A DNA stretch of 36,916 bases from CAZKHG01 sp964552655 (GTDB lineage: Bacteria > Bacteroidota > Bacteroidia > Bacteroidales > Tenuifilaceae), in contig CAZKHG010000033.1 in assembly GCA_964552655.1 (NCBI GenBank), positions 1 through 36,916 of the forward strand, written 5' to 3'. Made by a program: the position numbers and the translations under genes. The notes under the pieces were generated by a model that was given only the letters and a program-made list of their open reading frames with translations, had not been told where the DNA came from and did no database searches. Below are positions 24,015 to 32,223 of this stretch, in pieces (within the stretch, counting starts at the first letter, position 1; the number at the start of each line of letters is the position of its first letter).

Positions 24015-24581
24015 ATGAAAGAAGAAGAAGTTGATCTCTGTATCGAAATAGCAAAAGAAAAGATGCAAAAGGCTATTGAGCACCTCGAAAGTGAATTAAG
24101 GGTTCTAAGGGCTGGTAGGGCAAACCCCAATATGCTTTCAGGAGTTATGGTTGATTACTATGGAACCATGACCCCGCTAAACCAGGTGGCCAGCGTTGGT
24201 AGCCCCGATGCCCGTTCAATTGTTATACAACCATGGGAAAAGAAAATGATTGAACCTATTGAAAAAGCTATTATGGCGGCAAACCTGGGTTTTAACCCCC
24301 AGAATAATGGAGAATCTATTCGGGTTATTGTGCCAGCACTGACTGAGGAGCGCAGAAAAGATCTGGTTAAACAGGTTAAACACGAGGGGGAAAATGCCCG
24401 GGTTAGCATCAGGAATGCCCGGCATCAGGTACTGGAAGAGATAAAAAAACTTCAAAAAAACGGGTTACCCGAAGATGTCGCCAAAGATTCAGAAGTGGAA
24501 GTCCAAAAAATAACAGATAATTTCAATAAAAAAGTCGAAGAACATCTTCAGAAAAAGGAGAAGGAAATTTTAACTGTTTAA
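24015..24581 (+). CDS. frr: Ribosome recycling factor
   Basis: The 188-residue protein is RRF, which with EF-G splits post-termination ribosomes. Motifs are ELRVLRAGRANPNML (27-41), VDYYGTMTPLNQVASV (about 46-61), PWEKKMIEPIEKAI (about 73-86), VIVPALTEERRKDLVKQVK and the long third helix of domain I ending QKKEKEIL. The length is normal (about 185). The gene is followed by a strong terminator. Confidence 0.97.
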   Translation: MKEEEVDLCIEIAKEKMQKAIEHLESELRVLRAGRANPNMLSGVMVDYYGTMTPLNQVASVGSPDARSIVIQPWEKKMIEPIEKAIMAANLGFNPQNNGESIRVIVPALTEERRKDLVKQVKHEGENARVSIRNARHQVLEEIKKLQKNGLPEDVAKDSEVEVQKITDNFNKKVEEHLQKKEKEILTV

Positions 24582-24602
24582 TCGCTACTTGTATGTAATT
24601 TC

Positions 24603-24632
24603 AACCCAATAATTTAGTTTATTGGGTTTTTT
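24603..24632. terminator. Terminator after frr
   Basis: A perfect 10-bp stem, AACCCAATAA (24603-24612) and TTATTGGGTT (24619-24628), with a 6-base loop and a T run to 24632. The remaining 207 bases before the next gene hold no clear promoter box that I would defend. Confidence 0.9.
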
Positions 24633-24839
24633 ACTATTTTTCATCTGGGGTAATTTCTATATTTTACCCTTTTTAACAATTCCAAACAAACACATACTCC
24701 CCTGTATTATAACAACATACCATATGTTGATTAATATCATTCAAACAAATCGAAATTATTAGCTGTTTTGATTATCAATAAACTGAATAGTTGTTTTTCC
24801 TTTGCCAACAATTTTAAAAAATAATAACCTACATATATC

Positions 24840-25823
24840 ATGAAAAAACTATTAATTCTTCTTGGAGCAGTTGTCATTTTTGCTTCGTTTTCCTCCTGTG
24901 ATGATGAGTCGCCTGCCGAAAAAATAAAACGCAGCGAAAGTTTATCAATGGGTGCTTCCTACGCAAACGATATATACTACAGCCTGAAAAACGGTGTTGT
25001 TGCTGAAGTGCCGCGAACCAGCTGGGATATTGCATTTAGTGTATCATCGCGCAGCTCTTCAATCCTGATAAATGAAGGCTCGGGTGTTGAGCTAAAGGTT
25101 TACCCAACAGCTGCGGGCTGGAGCTGGAGCGATCCGGTTGACCTTACCAATTATGATTCATGGAGTAAATTGAATAATGCGGATTCCACCTGGGAGGAAG
25201 GGGCGTTTGGTCAGAATGCCACAGGGCATCCTAACTATGGATGGGGTGTTTACGATATGACCTCGCACAATATAAACGGGGTTGCCCTTTACATCATTAA
25301 ACTCAGAGATGGTAACAAGAAAAAAATCTGGATTGAGAAAAAATATTCTTCGCTCCAAAAGTATTCTTTCCGTTATGCAGACCCCAATGGTTCGAATGAA
25401 GTTGTTGTGGCCGATCTTACAGTTTCCAACTCTAAAGCCAACTTTGTTTACTACGATCTGGCAACTAATACCAGGCTGGATCGTGAACCTGATGCCTCAA
25501 CGTGGGATTTGGTTTTCACTAAATGGATTGATAACTCAATAAATTACACTGTTACCGGTGTTTTACAGAATGTGGAAACACCTGCAATTGACCTAACGGT
25601 TGATGATCCGTCTAATATTCAATATACTGAAGATCAGTTTAGTACAGATATTAATGTTATTGGATCGGACTGGAAAAGTTACAATATGGGGACAAGCCAG
25701 TGGTCGTTGGCCAATAAGGTTTTTATAGTAAAAGATAAATCGGATATTAACTACAAAATCCGTTTTACCGGTTTTGAAGGATCTGCTACAGGAGTAATCA
25801 CCTTTGACCTAGAGGAGCTCTAA
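24840..25823 (+). CDS. HmuY-like heme-binding lipoprotein (first copy)
   Basis: The 327 residues begin with a lipoprotein signal, SFSSC, with lipidated Cys20. The mature part matches the HmuY family of Bacteroidota: paired 'TSWDIAFS' (60-67) and 'STWDLVFTKW' segments, strands such as YIIKLRDGNKKKIWIEKKY, and a C-terminal domain with IGSDWKSYN and YKIRFTGFEG. HmuY proteins are surface hemophores that hand heme to a TonB receptor. Porphyromonas gingivalis HmuY binds heme through two histidines; here His130 (ATGHPNYGWG) and His143 (TSHNIN) are candidates, but I cannot align them with confidence. The next gene is a TonB-dependent receptor, and a second HmuY-like gene follows it. Family call good; ligand inferred. 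Confidence 0.85.
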   Translation: MKKLLILLGAVVIFASFSSCDDESPAEKIKRSESLSMGASYANDIYYSLKNGVVAEVPRTSWDIAFSVSSRSSSILINEGSGVELKVYPTAAGWSWSDPVDLTNYDSWSKLNNADSTWEEGAFGQNATGHPNYGWGVYDMTSHNINGVALYIIKLRDGNKKKIWIEKKYSSLQKYSFRYADPNGSNEVVVADLTVSNSKANFVYYDLATNTRLDREPDASTWDLVFTKWIDNSINYTVTGVLQNVETPAIDLTVDDPSNIQYTEDQFSTDINVIGSDWKSYNMGTSQWSLANKVFIVKDKSDINYKIRFTGFEGSATGVITFDLEEL

Positions 25824-25871
25824 AAATATTCATTTACAATAACCGGGCATTCGGGGTTCTCTGGTAATTAA

Positions 25872-25879
25872 TACCTTTG
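25872..25879 (+). promoter_or_regulatory. Candidate internal -7 element before the TonB receptor
   Basis: TACCTTTG exactly fits TAnnTTTG, 48 bases before the receptor start codon, in the 100-base gap after the first HmuY-like gene. No good -33 element is seen at 19-21 bases upstream, so an internal promoter is only possible. Confidence 0.35.
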
Positions 25880-25926
25880 AACCCTTAACCCTTTTTAAAA
25901 AATCAGATTAAGCAAAAATCATTTTG

Positions 25927-28194
25927 ATGTGTTCGTTTTTTAAAAATCGCTTCCCCACAATAATTAAATCTTCTCTTGTAGTATTACTTCTGTTTTGTCT
26001 TACTAGCAGTTATAGCCAAACGGGGAAAATCGTGGTGCTTGATTCCAAAACCAGAGAAAGCATTCCCTTTGCCCATGTTTGTTTTGAGGAGATTGGTACA
26101 AATCAGAAGTTTTATTTGCTCACTGATAAAGGTGGCTATGTGATGAACCCGAGCAGTACAAAAGCAACAGTGGCTATTTCTTTTATAGGCTATGAAACAC
26201 TGATTGATACACTGCTTCCTAACAAATCGTATGAATTAACCTTAAAACCCCATGTTTTTGACCTGGACCAAGTAGTGGTTACGGCAAATTATACGCCTGT
26301 AAAAGCTGATAAATCGATTTATAATATTAAAGTGATTGATCAGCGCCAGATCCAGCTTAAAGCAGCCACAACCCTTACGGACATATTGAAAGATCAGGTA
26401 AACATTCAGATCACCCACGATCCATCACTTGGAAGCGGGATACGGCTAAAAGGGTTATCGGGCAACAATGTTAAAATCTTAGTTGATGGCGTGCCGGTTA
26501 TCGGTCGTATGGGTGGAAATATTGATCTCGATCAGCTAAACCTTTTTAATATTGATCATATTGAGGTGGTTGAAGGGCCAATGTCGGTTGTATATGGAAG
26601 CAACGCCCTGGCTGGTGCCATAAATATTATAACCAAAGAAAATTCTCGCTCAAATTTTGCCGGAAGTTTAAGTACGTATTTTGAAAGTCTGGGTTCGGTG
26701 AATCTGAACGGAAGCTTATCTGTTAAAAAAGGGAAAAATACTTTATCGTTTTCAGGAGGAAGAAATTTTTTTAACGGGGTTTACCTGGATATCGACACAA
26801 ACCGATCGCAACAATGGAAGCCCAAAGAGCAGTACAATGCTGATTTCAACTACACCCTGAACAATCCAAATTCCAAATTCAAGTATCAGTCATCGTTTAT
26901 GAGAGAAAGGCTTCTCGATAAAGGGAATCAGCAAGCACCCAGCTATAGGAATGCGCAGGACAGCTGGTTTTACTCCACCCGTTTTTCCAACAGGGTTGAA
27001 TTTAACATGAAGCTAAAAAATGACTATTTTATAAACCTCATGGGATCTCACTCATACTTTGAGAGGAAAAAGCTCACATACATTAAGGATTTTATTGAAT
27101 CAACATCCACTCTTATTGATGCATCCTCCTCGGTTCACGATACATCATATTTCAACGCCTTTACCTCAAGGGTTATTTTTGGAAATCAGAATGCTAAGAA
27201 ACGGCTTAGCTTCATTGCCGGGTTAGACCTAAACCTTGAAATTGCAACCGGCAAACGAATATTGAACGAGCAGCAAAACATGGGCGATTATGCTGTTTTT
27301 TCCAGCATGATGTATAGTCTAACCGATAAGCTGAGCATACAGCCCGGTCTTAGGTATGCTTACAATACCCGGTTTGAGGTGCCGCCTGTCCCATCAATAA
27401 ATATGAAATGGGAAGCATTATCATTTTTAAACATAAGGGGATCGTTCACAAGAGGGTTTAGGTCGCCAACTTTAAAGGAGCTTTACATCCTGTTCAAGGA
27501 TATTAATCACGATATCAGGCCTAATGAAAACCTGAAACCAGAATACGGGAATAACTTCGACCTCTCATTCACCATAAATACTGATAAATCTGATAAAATT
27601 CACTTTTCAAATATCGACATCAACCTTTTTTATAACCAGATGAGTAACATCATTTACCTGGCTCCGGTAAAGGATGAAAACGACATAACAATTTATAAGT
27701 ATATCAATATCAGCAACTATAATACAACCGGAGGTCAGATTTCATTCAAATATTCGTTTTATCCTGATTTCGATTTTGCGATAGCTTTTGGCGAAACCGG
27801 CACCTTTGCCTCCTTTAGCCAGAAGAATGCCAGCTTAAACCACTACAGGTTTTCTCCGGAGGCTAACCTAAATCTCTCCTACCAGCTTCCTGTTATAAAA
27901 GCAAAATTTGCAGTCACTTATAAATATACCGGGAAAGTTAAACTTTTCAGCCTGGATGAAAACAACCTGATTACTTCAGGGGATATCAACCAATACCACA
28001 ACCTCGATTTATCCCTGCAAAAAAAGCTCTTTGCGAATAGGTTGACGGTGAACCTCGGTATAAAAAATGTATTTAACAACACCTTGATAACCAGCACAGG
28101 GAACTACACCGGAACGGCACATTCCAGCTCATCCGGTAGCCCGGTGGGTTACGGAAGGTTCTTTTTCACATCATTATTCTACAATATTTTTTAA
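25927..28194 (+). CDS. TonB-dependent outer-membrane receptor, HmuR-like
   Basis: The 755-residue protein starts at ATG 25927 (a TTG three bases earlier is also in frame). A signal peptide (to about SSYSQ) is followed by a carboxypeptidase-regulatory-like domain (about 32-115, GKIVVLDSKTRESIPFAHV), a plug domain (about 120-235, with ILVDGVPVIG and VVEGPMSVVYGSNALAGAI) and a 22-strand barrel ending in an aromatic residue (SLFYNIF). The barrel contains GFRSPTLKEL (510-519) followed by NHDIRPNENLKPE with His528. This resembles the FRAP...His...NPNL block of heme receptors, slightly changed. Between two HmuY-like lipoprotein genes the natural role is heme uptake powered by TonB. Another metal chelate cannot be excluded. 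Confidence 0.9.
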   Translation: MCSFFKNRFPTIIKSSLVVLLLFCLTSSYSQTGKIVVLDSKTRESIPFAHVCFEEIGTNQKFYLLTDKGGYVMNPSSTKATVAISFIGYETLIDTLLPNKSYELTLKPHVFDLDQVVVTANYTPVKADKSIYNIKVIDQRQIQLKAATTLTDILKDQVNIQITHDPSLGSGIRLKGLSGNNVKILVDGVPVIGRMGGNIDLDQLNLFNIDHIEVVEGPMSVVYGSNALAGAINIITKENSRSNFAGSLSTYFESLGSVNLNGSLSVKKGKNTLSFSGGRNFFNGVYLDIDTNRSQQWKPKEQYNADFNYTLNNPNSKFKYQSSFMRERLLDKGNQQAPSYRNAQDSWFYSTRFSNRVEFNMKLKNDYFINLMGSHSYFERKKLTYIKDFIESTSTLIDASSSVHDTSYFNAFTSRVIFGNQNAKKRLSFIAGLDLNLEIATGKRILNEQQNMGDYAVFSSMMYSLTDKLSIQPGLRYAYNTRFEVPPVPSINMKWEALSFLNIRGSFTRGFRSPTLKELYILFKDINHDIRPNENLKPEYGNNFDLSFTINTDKSDKIHFSNIDINLFYNQMSNIIYLAPVKDENDITIYKYINISNYNTTGGQISFKYSFYPDFDFAIAFGETGTFASFSQKNASLNHYRFSPEANLNLSYQLPVIKAKFAVTYKYTGKVKLFSLDENNLITSGDINQYHNLDLSLQKKLFANRLTVNLGIKNVFNNTLITSTGNYTGTAHSSSSGSPVGYGRFFFTSLFYNIF

Positions 28195-28199
28195 CAGGA

Positions 28200-29213
28200 A
28201 TGAGACAAACTTTAATTATCATACTATTTGCATTAAGTTTAACAGGGTGTTTTGATGAAAACGGTTATGTAATACAACCCATTCAAATTGAGGAGGTTAA
28301 AATTCCCTATTCAATGTATGATTATCAAACATACTTTAAATTATCATCTTCTCAGATTGTTTCACACAACAGCTATACCGATTGGGATCTGGGATTTGAA
28401 TCATCACCCGATGGATGGCACATTATCCTTAACTCCTCTCGGTTTATGTATGCCGGAAACACCTTGATTACCGATTTTGAATCTGTAAAAACAATTAGTG
28501 TAGACACCATGATTTTTGATGCTTCCAGCGGGAACCTCGACTCAACGGCAGTAGGGAAATGGGGCGATTTTACAAATGCACAAACCCCAACCTTCCCAAA
28601 ACTTGTTTACATAATTAATCGCGGCAAGGATGAGCTTGGCAATGATTTTGGGTACAAAAAAATAGTTTTTGAAAACCTTGAGAATAACACTTATTATATA
28701 CGCTTTGCCAACCTGGATAACACCGATGAACACAGATTCCAGGTAGAAAAAAATCCCGACGTTAATTTTGTTCAGTTTTCATTTGAGGGAGGGGGAAAAA
28801 TATTCAGTGGTCAGCCCGAAAAAAACAGCTGGGATTTATGTTTTACAAAGTACACATCCATACTTTTCGACGACTTTGGAGTACCTACGCCATACCTGCT
28901 CAGGGGGGTTTATATAAACTCCAATGGCATATCAGTAGCTAAGCTATCTAATAAAGTATTTGAAAGCATCTCTTTCTCAGATATTTCTACTTGCATATTT
29001 TCATCGAAACAGGATGCCATTGGTTATGACTGGAAGAAGTATGTTAATGAATCTTACATCATAGAAACCAAAATTGCTTATATCATTAAGGACAGGGATA
29101 ATAATTACTATAAACTCCGTTTTACCAATTTCTACAATAACACCCCTGGTGATCCTCATTATGGACAAAAGGGCTACCCGGCATTTGAAGTACAAAAACT
29201 AACCTCTAACTAA
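28200..29213 (+). CDS. HmuY-like lipoprotein (second copy, divergent)
   Basis: The 337 residues start with a short lipoprotein signal, LSLTGC, with Cys17. Family traits match the first copy in the same order: YTDWDLGFESS (about 59-69) for TSWDIAFS, NSWDLCFTKY for STWDLVFTKW, IGYDWKKY for IGSDWKSY and YKLRFTNFYN for YKIRFTGFEG. Overall identity by eye is low, so the duplication is old or the copies came from different sources. The start lies 5 bases after the receptor stop, so it is firmly in the same operon. It may be a second hemophore with different ligand specificity or a receptor-bound accessory protein. Function is inferred from family and context. Confidence 0.8.
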   Translation: MRQTLIIILFALSLTGCFDENGYVIQPIQIEEVKIPYSMYDYQTYFKLSSSQIVSHNSYTDWDLGFESSPDGWHIILNSSRFMYAGNTLITDFESVKTISVDTMIFDASSGNLDSTAVGKWGDFTNAQTPTFPKLVYIINRGKDELGNDFGYKKIVFENLENNTYYIRFANLDNTDEHRFQVEKNPDVNFVQFSFEGGGKIFSGQPEKNSWDLCFTKYTSILFDDFGVPTPYLLRGVYINSNGISVAKLSNKVFESISFSDISTCIFSSKQDAIGYDWKKYVNESYIIETKIAYIIKDRDNNYYKLRFTNFYNNTPGDPHYGQKGYPAFEVQKLTSN

Positions 29214-29219
29214 TCATCT

Positions 29220-29600
29220 ATGAAAACAATTTCAATGATTGGCGCATCTATTGTTACTCTTGCTCTAATATCTTACTCTATCGCAGTTTTTAAAGAACGA
29301 CGAAAAAAATTAATTGACAAAAATGTGTTGAGCTTTTTTGTACTTGGGATAACTCTAGATATTACAGCCACCATTTGCATGATCATTGGATCACAAAATA
29401 CACCGTTTACCCTCCATGGTTTTCTTGGATACTCGGCGCTTCTTGGGATGTTGATTGATACATACCTGATTTGGAAATTCCACGAGAAAAACGGATCGGC
29501 TGAAAAGGTTTCCAAAAACCTTCATGCATATACTATTGTTGCTTATTCATGGTGGGTGATAGCCTACATCACCGGAAGTTTGTTGGTGATGGTAAAATAA
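29220..29600 (+). CDS. Four-helix inner-membrane protein, HsmA/TIGR03987-like
   Basis: This 126-residue protein has four predicted membrane helices (about 4-22, 38-58, 65-86 and 100-123). Histidines lie in or near the helices (FTLHGFLGYSALLGML, IWKFHEKN, NLHAYTIVAYSWW), reminiscent of small heme b-binding membrane proteins, though no established cytochrome motif is complete. The sequence resembles the HsmA/TIGR03987 family as I remember it; the function of that family is not clear to me. It lies 6 bases after the second HmuY-like gene at the end of the heme-type operon, so a part in heme or iron handling at the inner membrane is plausible. Confidence 0.6.
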   Translation: MKTISMIGASIVTLALISYSIAVFKERRKKLIDKNVLSFFVLGITLDITATICMIIGSQNTPFTLHGFLGYSALLGMLIDTYLIWKFHEKNGSAEKVSKNLHAYTIVAYSWWVIAYITGSLLVMVK

Positions 29601-29646
29601 TGACCTGGCTTTTTATTGCAGATATGTAAAGTAACATCAGTAAAGT

Positions 29647-30843
29647 TTACTCCACTATCTCCATCCTAAGCAGCAATGCGGCTAATTTTAAGCGTTGAAT
29701 CCAGTTCCCGGGAATAACAATATGATGATTGCCAAACGGATTATTTAGAAAATAATCAATGGCAGATTTGGAGATCTGAACCTCTAATTGGGTTCTACAG
29801 GCAGTTTTTACTTTCGATCTGTTTGTAATCTCCCCCTTTGCTAAAAAAATTTGAGTCAATGTATTATCAACTCTGAAAATGGTTACCTCATCTCCAGCAA
29901 TATCCCCACTAATGGCAAGACCCTTGTCTGTTTCAAAGTGAGTATCAAGTTTAAACCTGGATAGCAAATTAGTTGGTGCGGTGCAGTGCGCAAAAAAAAC
30001 CTTATCGCCCTTTATGTGAATTGTATTGGCCATCCAGGGGATTAGACCACAAATCTCATTGACAATCATTATGCCGACAATGCTACAGGAATCGCCTTCA
30101 CAACCTGCCGGAATGCCATCAACATTAAGTTTTGAAAGAGCCAGACAAGCTGTATGCCCTGTATTATTAACCAATGGGAAACACTCAACAGTTAAAGCAT
30201 TTAGCCTATAAAATGGGATTAACGAAGCCAACCCTTCATAAATCCTGCCGCTTTCAAAAACCTCTTTACCTGAAGTATCGGAATGGAAAAGTGAGGTAAA
30301 ATCGGGCGCAACCTCTTTTACCTCATCCAAAACAATATCATCCCATGATATATCCACCTGCTCAATCCCAAGTCGGGTTTGAAGTATGAAGGGGTTAATA
30401 ACTGATGAAACAAGCCAATCAGAAGGCGAGCCAACCATTCCAAGTCGCTGACCATGCAACCGGTGGATGCCGTTTTTAACCAGGTATAGTTCATTAATTA
30501 TATCAGGGGTTGCCTGATCTTCACAATCTACAAGGGTGGAAGAAATATTATGCTGATTCATCCAGGCTTTAACCTCAGTTGCGGAGGCCCAGGAATTGCC
30601 CTCTTTTGTGGCCAATATCAGGTAATACTTATACTCCTGAAGTACATTAACAGCAATACGTTCCGATCCTCCGGTCAGGAACATCAAAACATCCGGTTTA
30701 TCATTTACAAATTCAACTTTTTCCTGATCAAAGAGGTTCAGGTGTTTCTTCTTTCCCCTGTCAAAAACCGATAGCTCTGCAGAAGGGTATGCTAAAAGCT
30801 TAACCCTGAGTCTAATCATGTTTGTTAATGACCCGTTGTGCAT
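29647..30843 (-). CDS. L-fucose/arabinose isomerase-like protein
   Basis: The 398-residue protein resembles the fucose-isomerase-like family: a Rossmann-type N-terminal half (about 10-145), then VECFPL (219-224), IPAGCEGD (244-251) and AHCTAPTNLL (285-294), positions where FucI/AraA-type enzymes place metal-binding glutamate/aspartate residues and a histidine near the sugar. The C-terminal NHHIVIPG fits the family too. True FucI is about 590 residues, so this is the shorter, poorly characterised type. It could be a sugar isomerase or a non-catalytic relative. The ATG at 30843 lies 3 bases after the stop of the upstream serine-hydrolase gene, so they form an operon. An alternative ATG is at 30819. 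Confidence 0.7.
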   Translation of the reverse strand: MHNGSLTNMIRLRVKLLAYPSAELSVFDRGKKKHLNLFDQEKVEFVNDKPDVLMFLTGGSERIAVNVLQEYKYYLILATKEGNSWASATEVKAWMNQHNISSTLVDCEDQATPDIINELYLVKNGIHRLHGQRLGMVGSPSDWLVSSVINPFILQTRLGIEQVDISWDDIVLDEVKEVAPDFTSLFHSDTSGKEVFESGRIYEGLASLIPFYRLNALTVECFPLVNNTGHTACLALSKLNVDGIPAGCEGDSCSIVGIMIVNEICGLIPWMANTIHIKGDKVFFAHCTAPTNLLSRFKLDTHFETDKGLAISGDIAGDEVTIFRVDNTLTQIFLAKGEITNRSKVKTACRTQLEVQISKSAIDYFLNNPFGNHHIVIPGNWIQRLKLAALLLRMEIVE

Positions 30844-30846
30844 AAA

Positions 30847-32001
30847 TTACTGCTCTGATTTAGTAATGATATCTAACCCACAATCAATATACCTGTAAAC
30901 GTCTTCAGGATGGCCATCAATTTTCACATTATTGCGCTTATGTCCCAACCGTACAATCACCGAATTTAATTCCGGGATAACAAAAATATATTGTCCTTGA
31001 ATGCCTCTTGCATAAAAGATATTATAATTTTTATAGTTTAAGCACCACCATTGGTAACCATATCGCATATTGGGCTGGTTTAATTCCAGGTCGAGCAGCT
31101 GGTTATTGGGTTTGGTGGCTTCTTTTATGTACCACTCCGGAATAATCTGTTGGCCGTTCCATTTCCCGCCATTTAACATCAGCTGGCCCAAACGCGCAAA
31201 ATCGCGGGCATTCGAGTTGAAACAACAGGAAGCTTTTTCGGTTCCTTCCTTTTTATCAAGACTCCAGAGCGCATCGTGTTCTGCTCCTATTGGGATCCAT
31301 ATTTTTTCTGATGCATATTCGGAAAGAGTTTTCCCGGTAACCGCTTCAATAACCAAAGCAAGTAGTTGAGGATCGCTTCCTCTGTAGCTAAACACTTTGC
31401 CTGGTTGACCAATAGAATAAAGTTTATTGATAAGTCGTTTGATGTTATTCCCATAGTAATGCTGGGTGGTAATTGAAAAAAGGCTGCTATAAGATTCATC
31501 CCAGCTAAGCTGCGAACTCATCATCAACAGGTTTCTTAATGTTATTTTTGACCTTTCTCCCGTTTTATATTCTGGTAGAAAGTCACTTACCGGTTGATCT
31601 AGGTTTTTGATAAAGCCATCCTGTAATGCGCATCCAATGAGCATACTAACAATACTTTTGGACATTGAGAAAGAGTTGGAGTACGAATCTTTGCCATATC
31701 CGCCCCAGTAAACCTCTTCTAAAATCATTGTGTCTTTTACAACCAGGTAGGCTACTGACTTATACTCATTGAAATATGCGAGCTTTTCGGGTGTTAATTC
31801 AATCTTATTATACTTTGGAGAAATTCGCCATTCCTGAGGTTGCCCGATCTTCACAGTTCTGTTCTCAAATATCTTATAATCGTCAATATTTGGCAGCTGG
31901 TAGATTAAAGCCCTTACAATATAATGATTACTGGGAATTGCAAGGAAAATTGCAAGCCCAACCAGTATTATCAAACCTGTTATTTTCAGAATCTTCTTCA
32001 T
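30847..32001 (-). CDS. Membrane-anchored SxxK serine hydrolase (beta-lactamase / NylB-like fold)
   Basis: The 384-residue protein begins with an N-terminal membrane helix (about 7-23) and a periplasmic domain of the class C beta-lactamase/penicillin-binding fold. Visible motifs are Ser112-Met-Ser-Lys115 (NSFSMSKSIVSML), the second motif as Tyr206-Arg-Gly (FSYRGSDPQLL) in place of Tyr-x-Asn, and a C-terminal block with GYQWWCLN and ARGIQGQYIFVIPE. This looks like the esterase/6-aminohexanoate-dimer-hydrolase branch, not a true beta-lactamase; the substrate is unknown. ATG 32001 was chosen because it begins the positively charged signal-anchor (MKKILK); the frame also has a TTG at 32028 without such features. 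It is co-transcribed with the isomerase-like gene. Confidence 0.85.
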   Translation of the reverse strand: MKKILKITGLIILVGLAIFLAIPSNHYIVRALIYQLPNIDDYKIFENRTVKIGQPQEWRISPKYNKIELTPEKLAYFNEYKSVAYLVVKDTMILEEVYWGGYGKDSYSNSFSMSKSIVSMLIGCALQDGFIKNLDQPVSDFLPEYKTGERSKITLRNLLMMSSQLSWDESYSSLFSITTQHYYGNNIKRLINKLYSIGQPGKVFSYRGSDPQLLALVIEAVTGKTLSEYASEKIWIPIGAEHDALWSLDKKEGTEKASCCFNSNARDFARLGQLMLNGGKWNGQQIIPEWYIKEATKPNNQLLDLELNQPNMRYGYQWWCLNYKNYNIFYARGIQGQYIFVIPELNSVIVRLGHKRNNVKIDGHPEDVYRYIDCGLDIITKSEQ

Positions 32002-32117
32002 GGCATAGATTATTTGTTGAGTTTGCAAGATAGTAAATAATTCCTGTTACTTGTTGCGTGCTCCAGTACCTGATGCACAACAATTTCTAAATTCTGGTTA
32101 CTTCTCTAATATATTGT

Positions 32118-32125
32118 TATATTTG
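32118..32125 (+). promoter_or_regulatory. Candidate -7 element before the M28 peptidase gene
   Basis: TATATTTG fits TAnnTTTG, 98 bases upstream of the peptidase start codon. The -33 region (TTCTGG, about 20 bases upstream) is only partly like TTG. A leader of about 90 nt without a clear stem would result. Confidence 0.4.
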
Positions 32126-32223
32126 GACAACGAGTGAATGCTTCAATAAAATCTAATATATCCTTAACCCAAAAATTGCTATATCTAACCACAAATAATA
32201 CCGAGCTTTTTGACTTCCCATAA

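Noticed and set aside
24721..24839. A Fur box upstream of the first HmuY-like gene
   Set aside because: Short pieces such as GATTATCAATAA resemble half a Fur site, but the region is very AT-rich and no full 19-bp inverted pattern is present.
32002..32028. TTG-started extension of the SxxK hydrolase
   Set aside because: The signal-anchor begins with MKKILK at ATG 32001; the nine extra residues would disrupt it.
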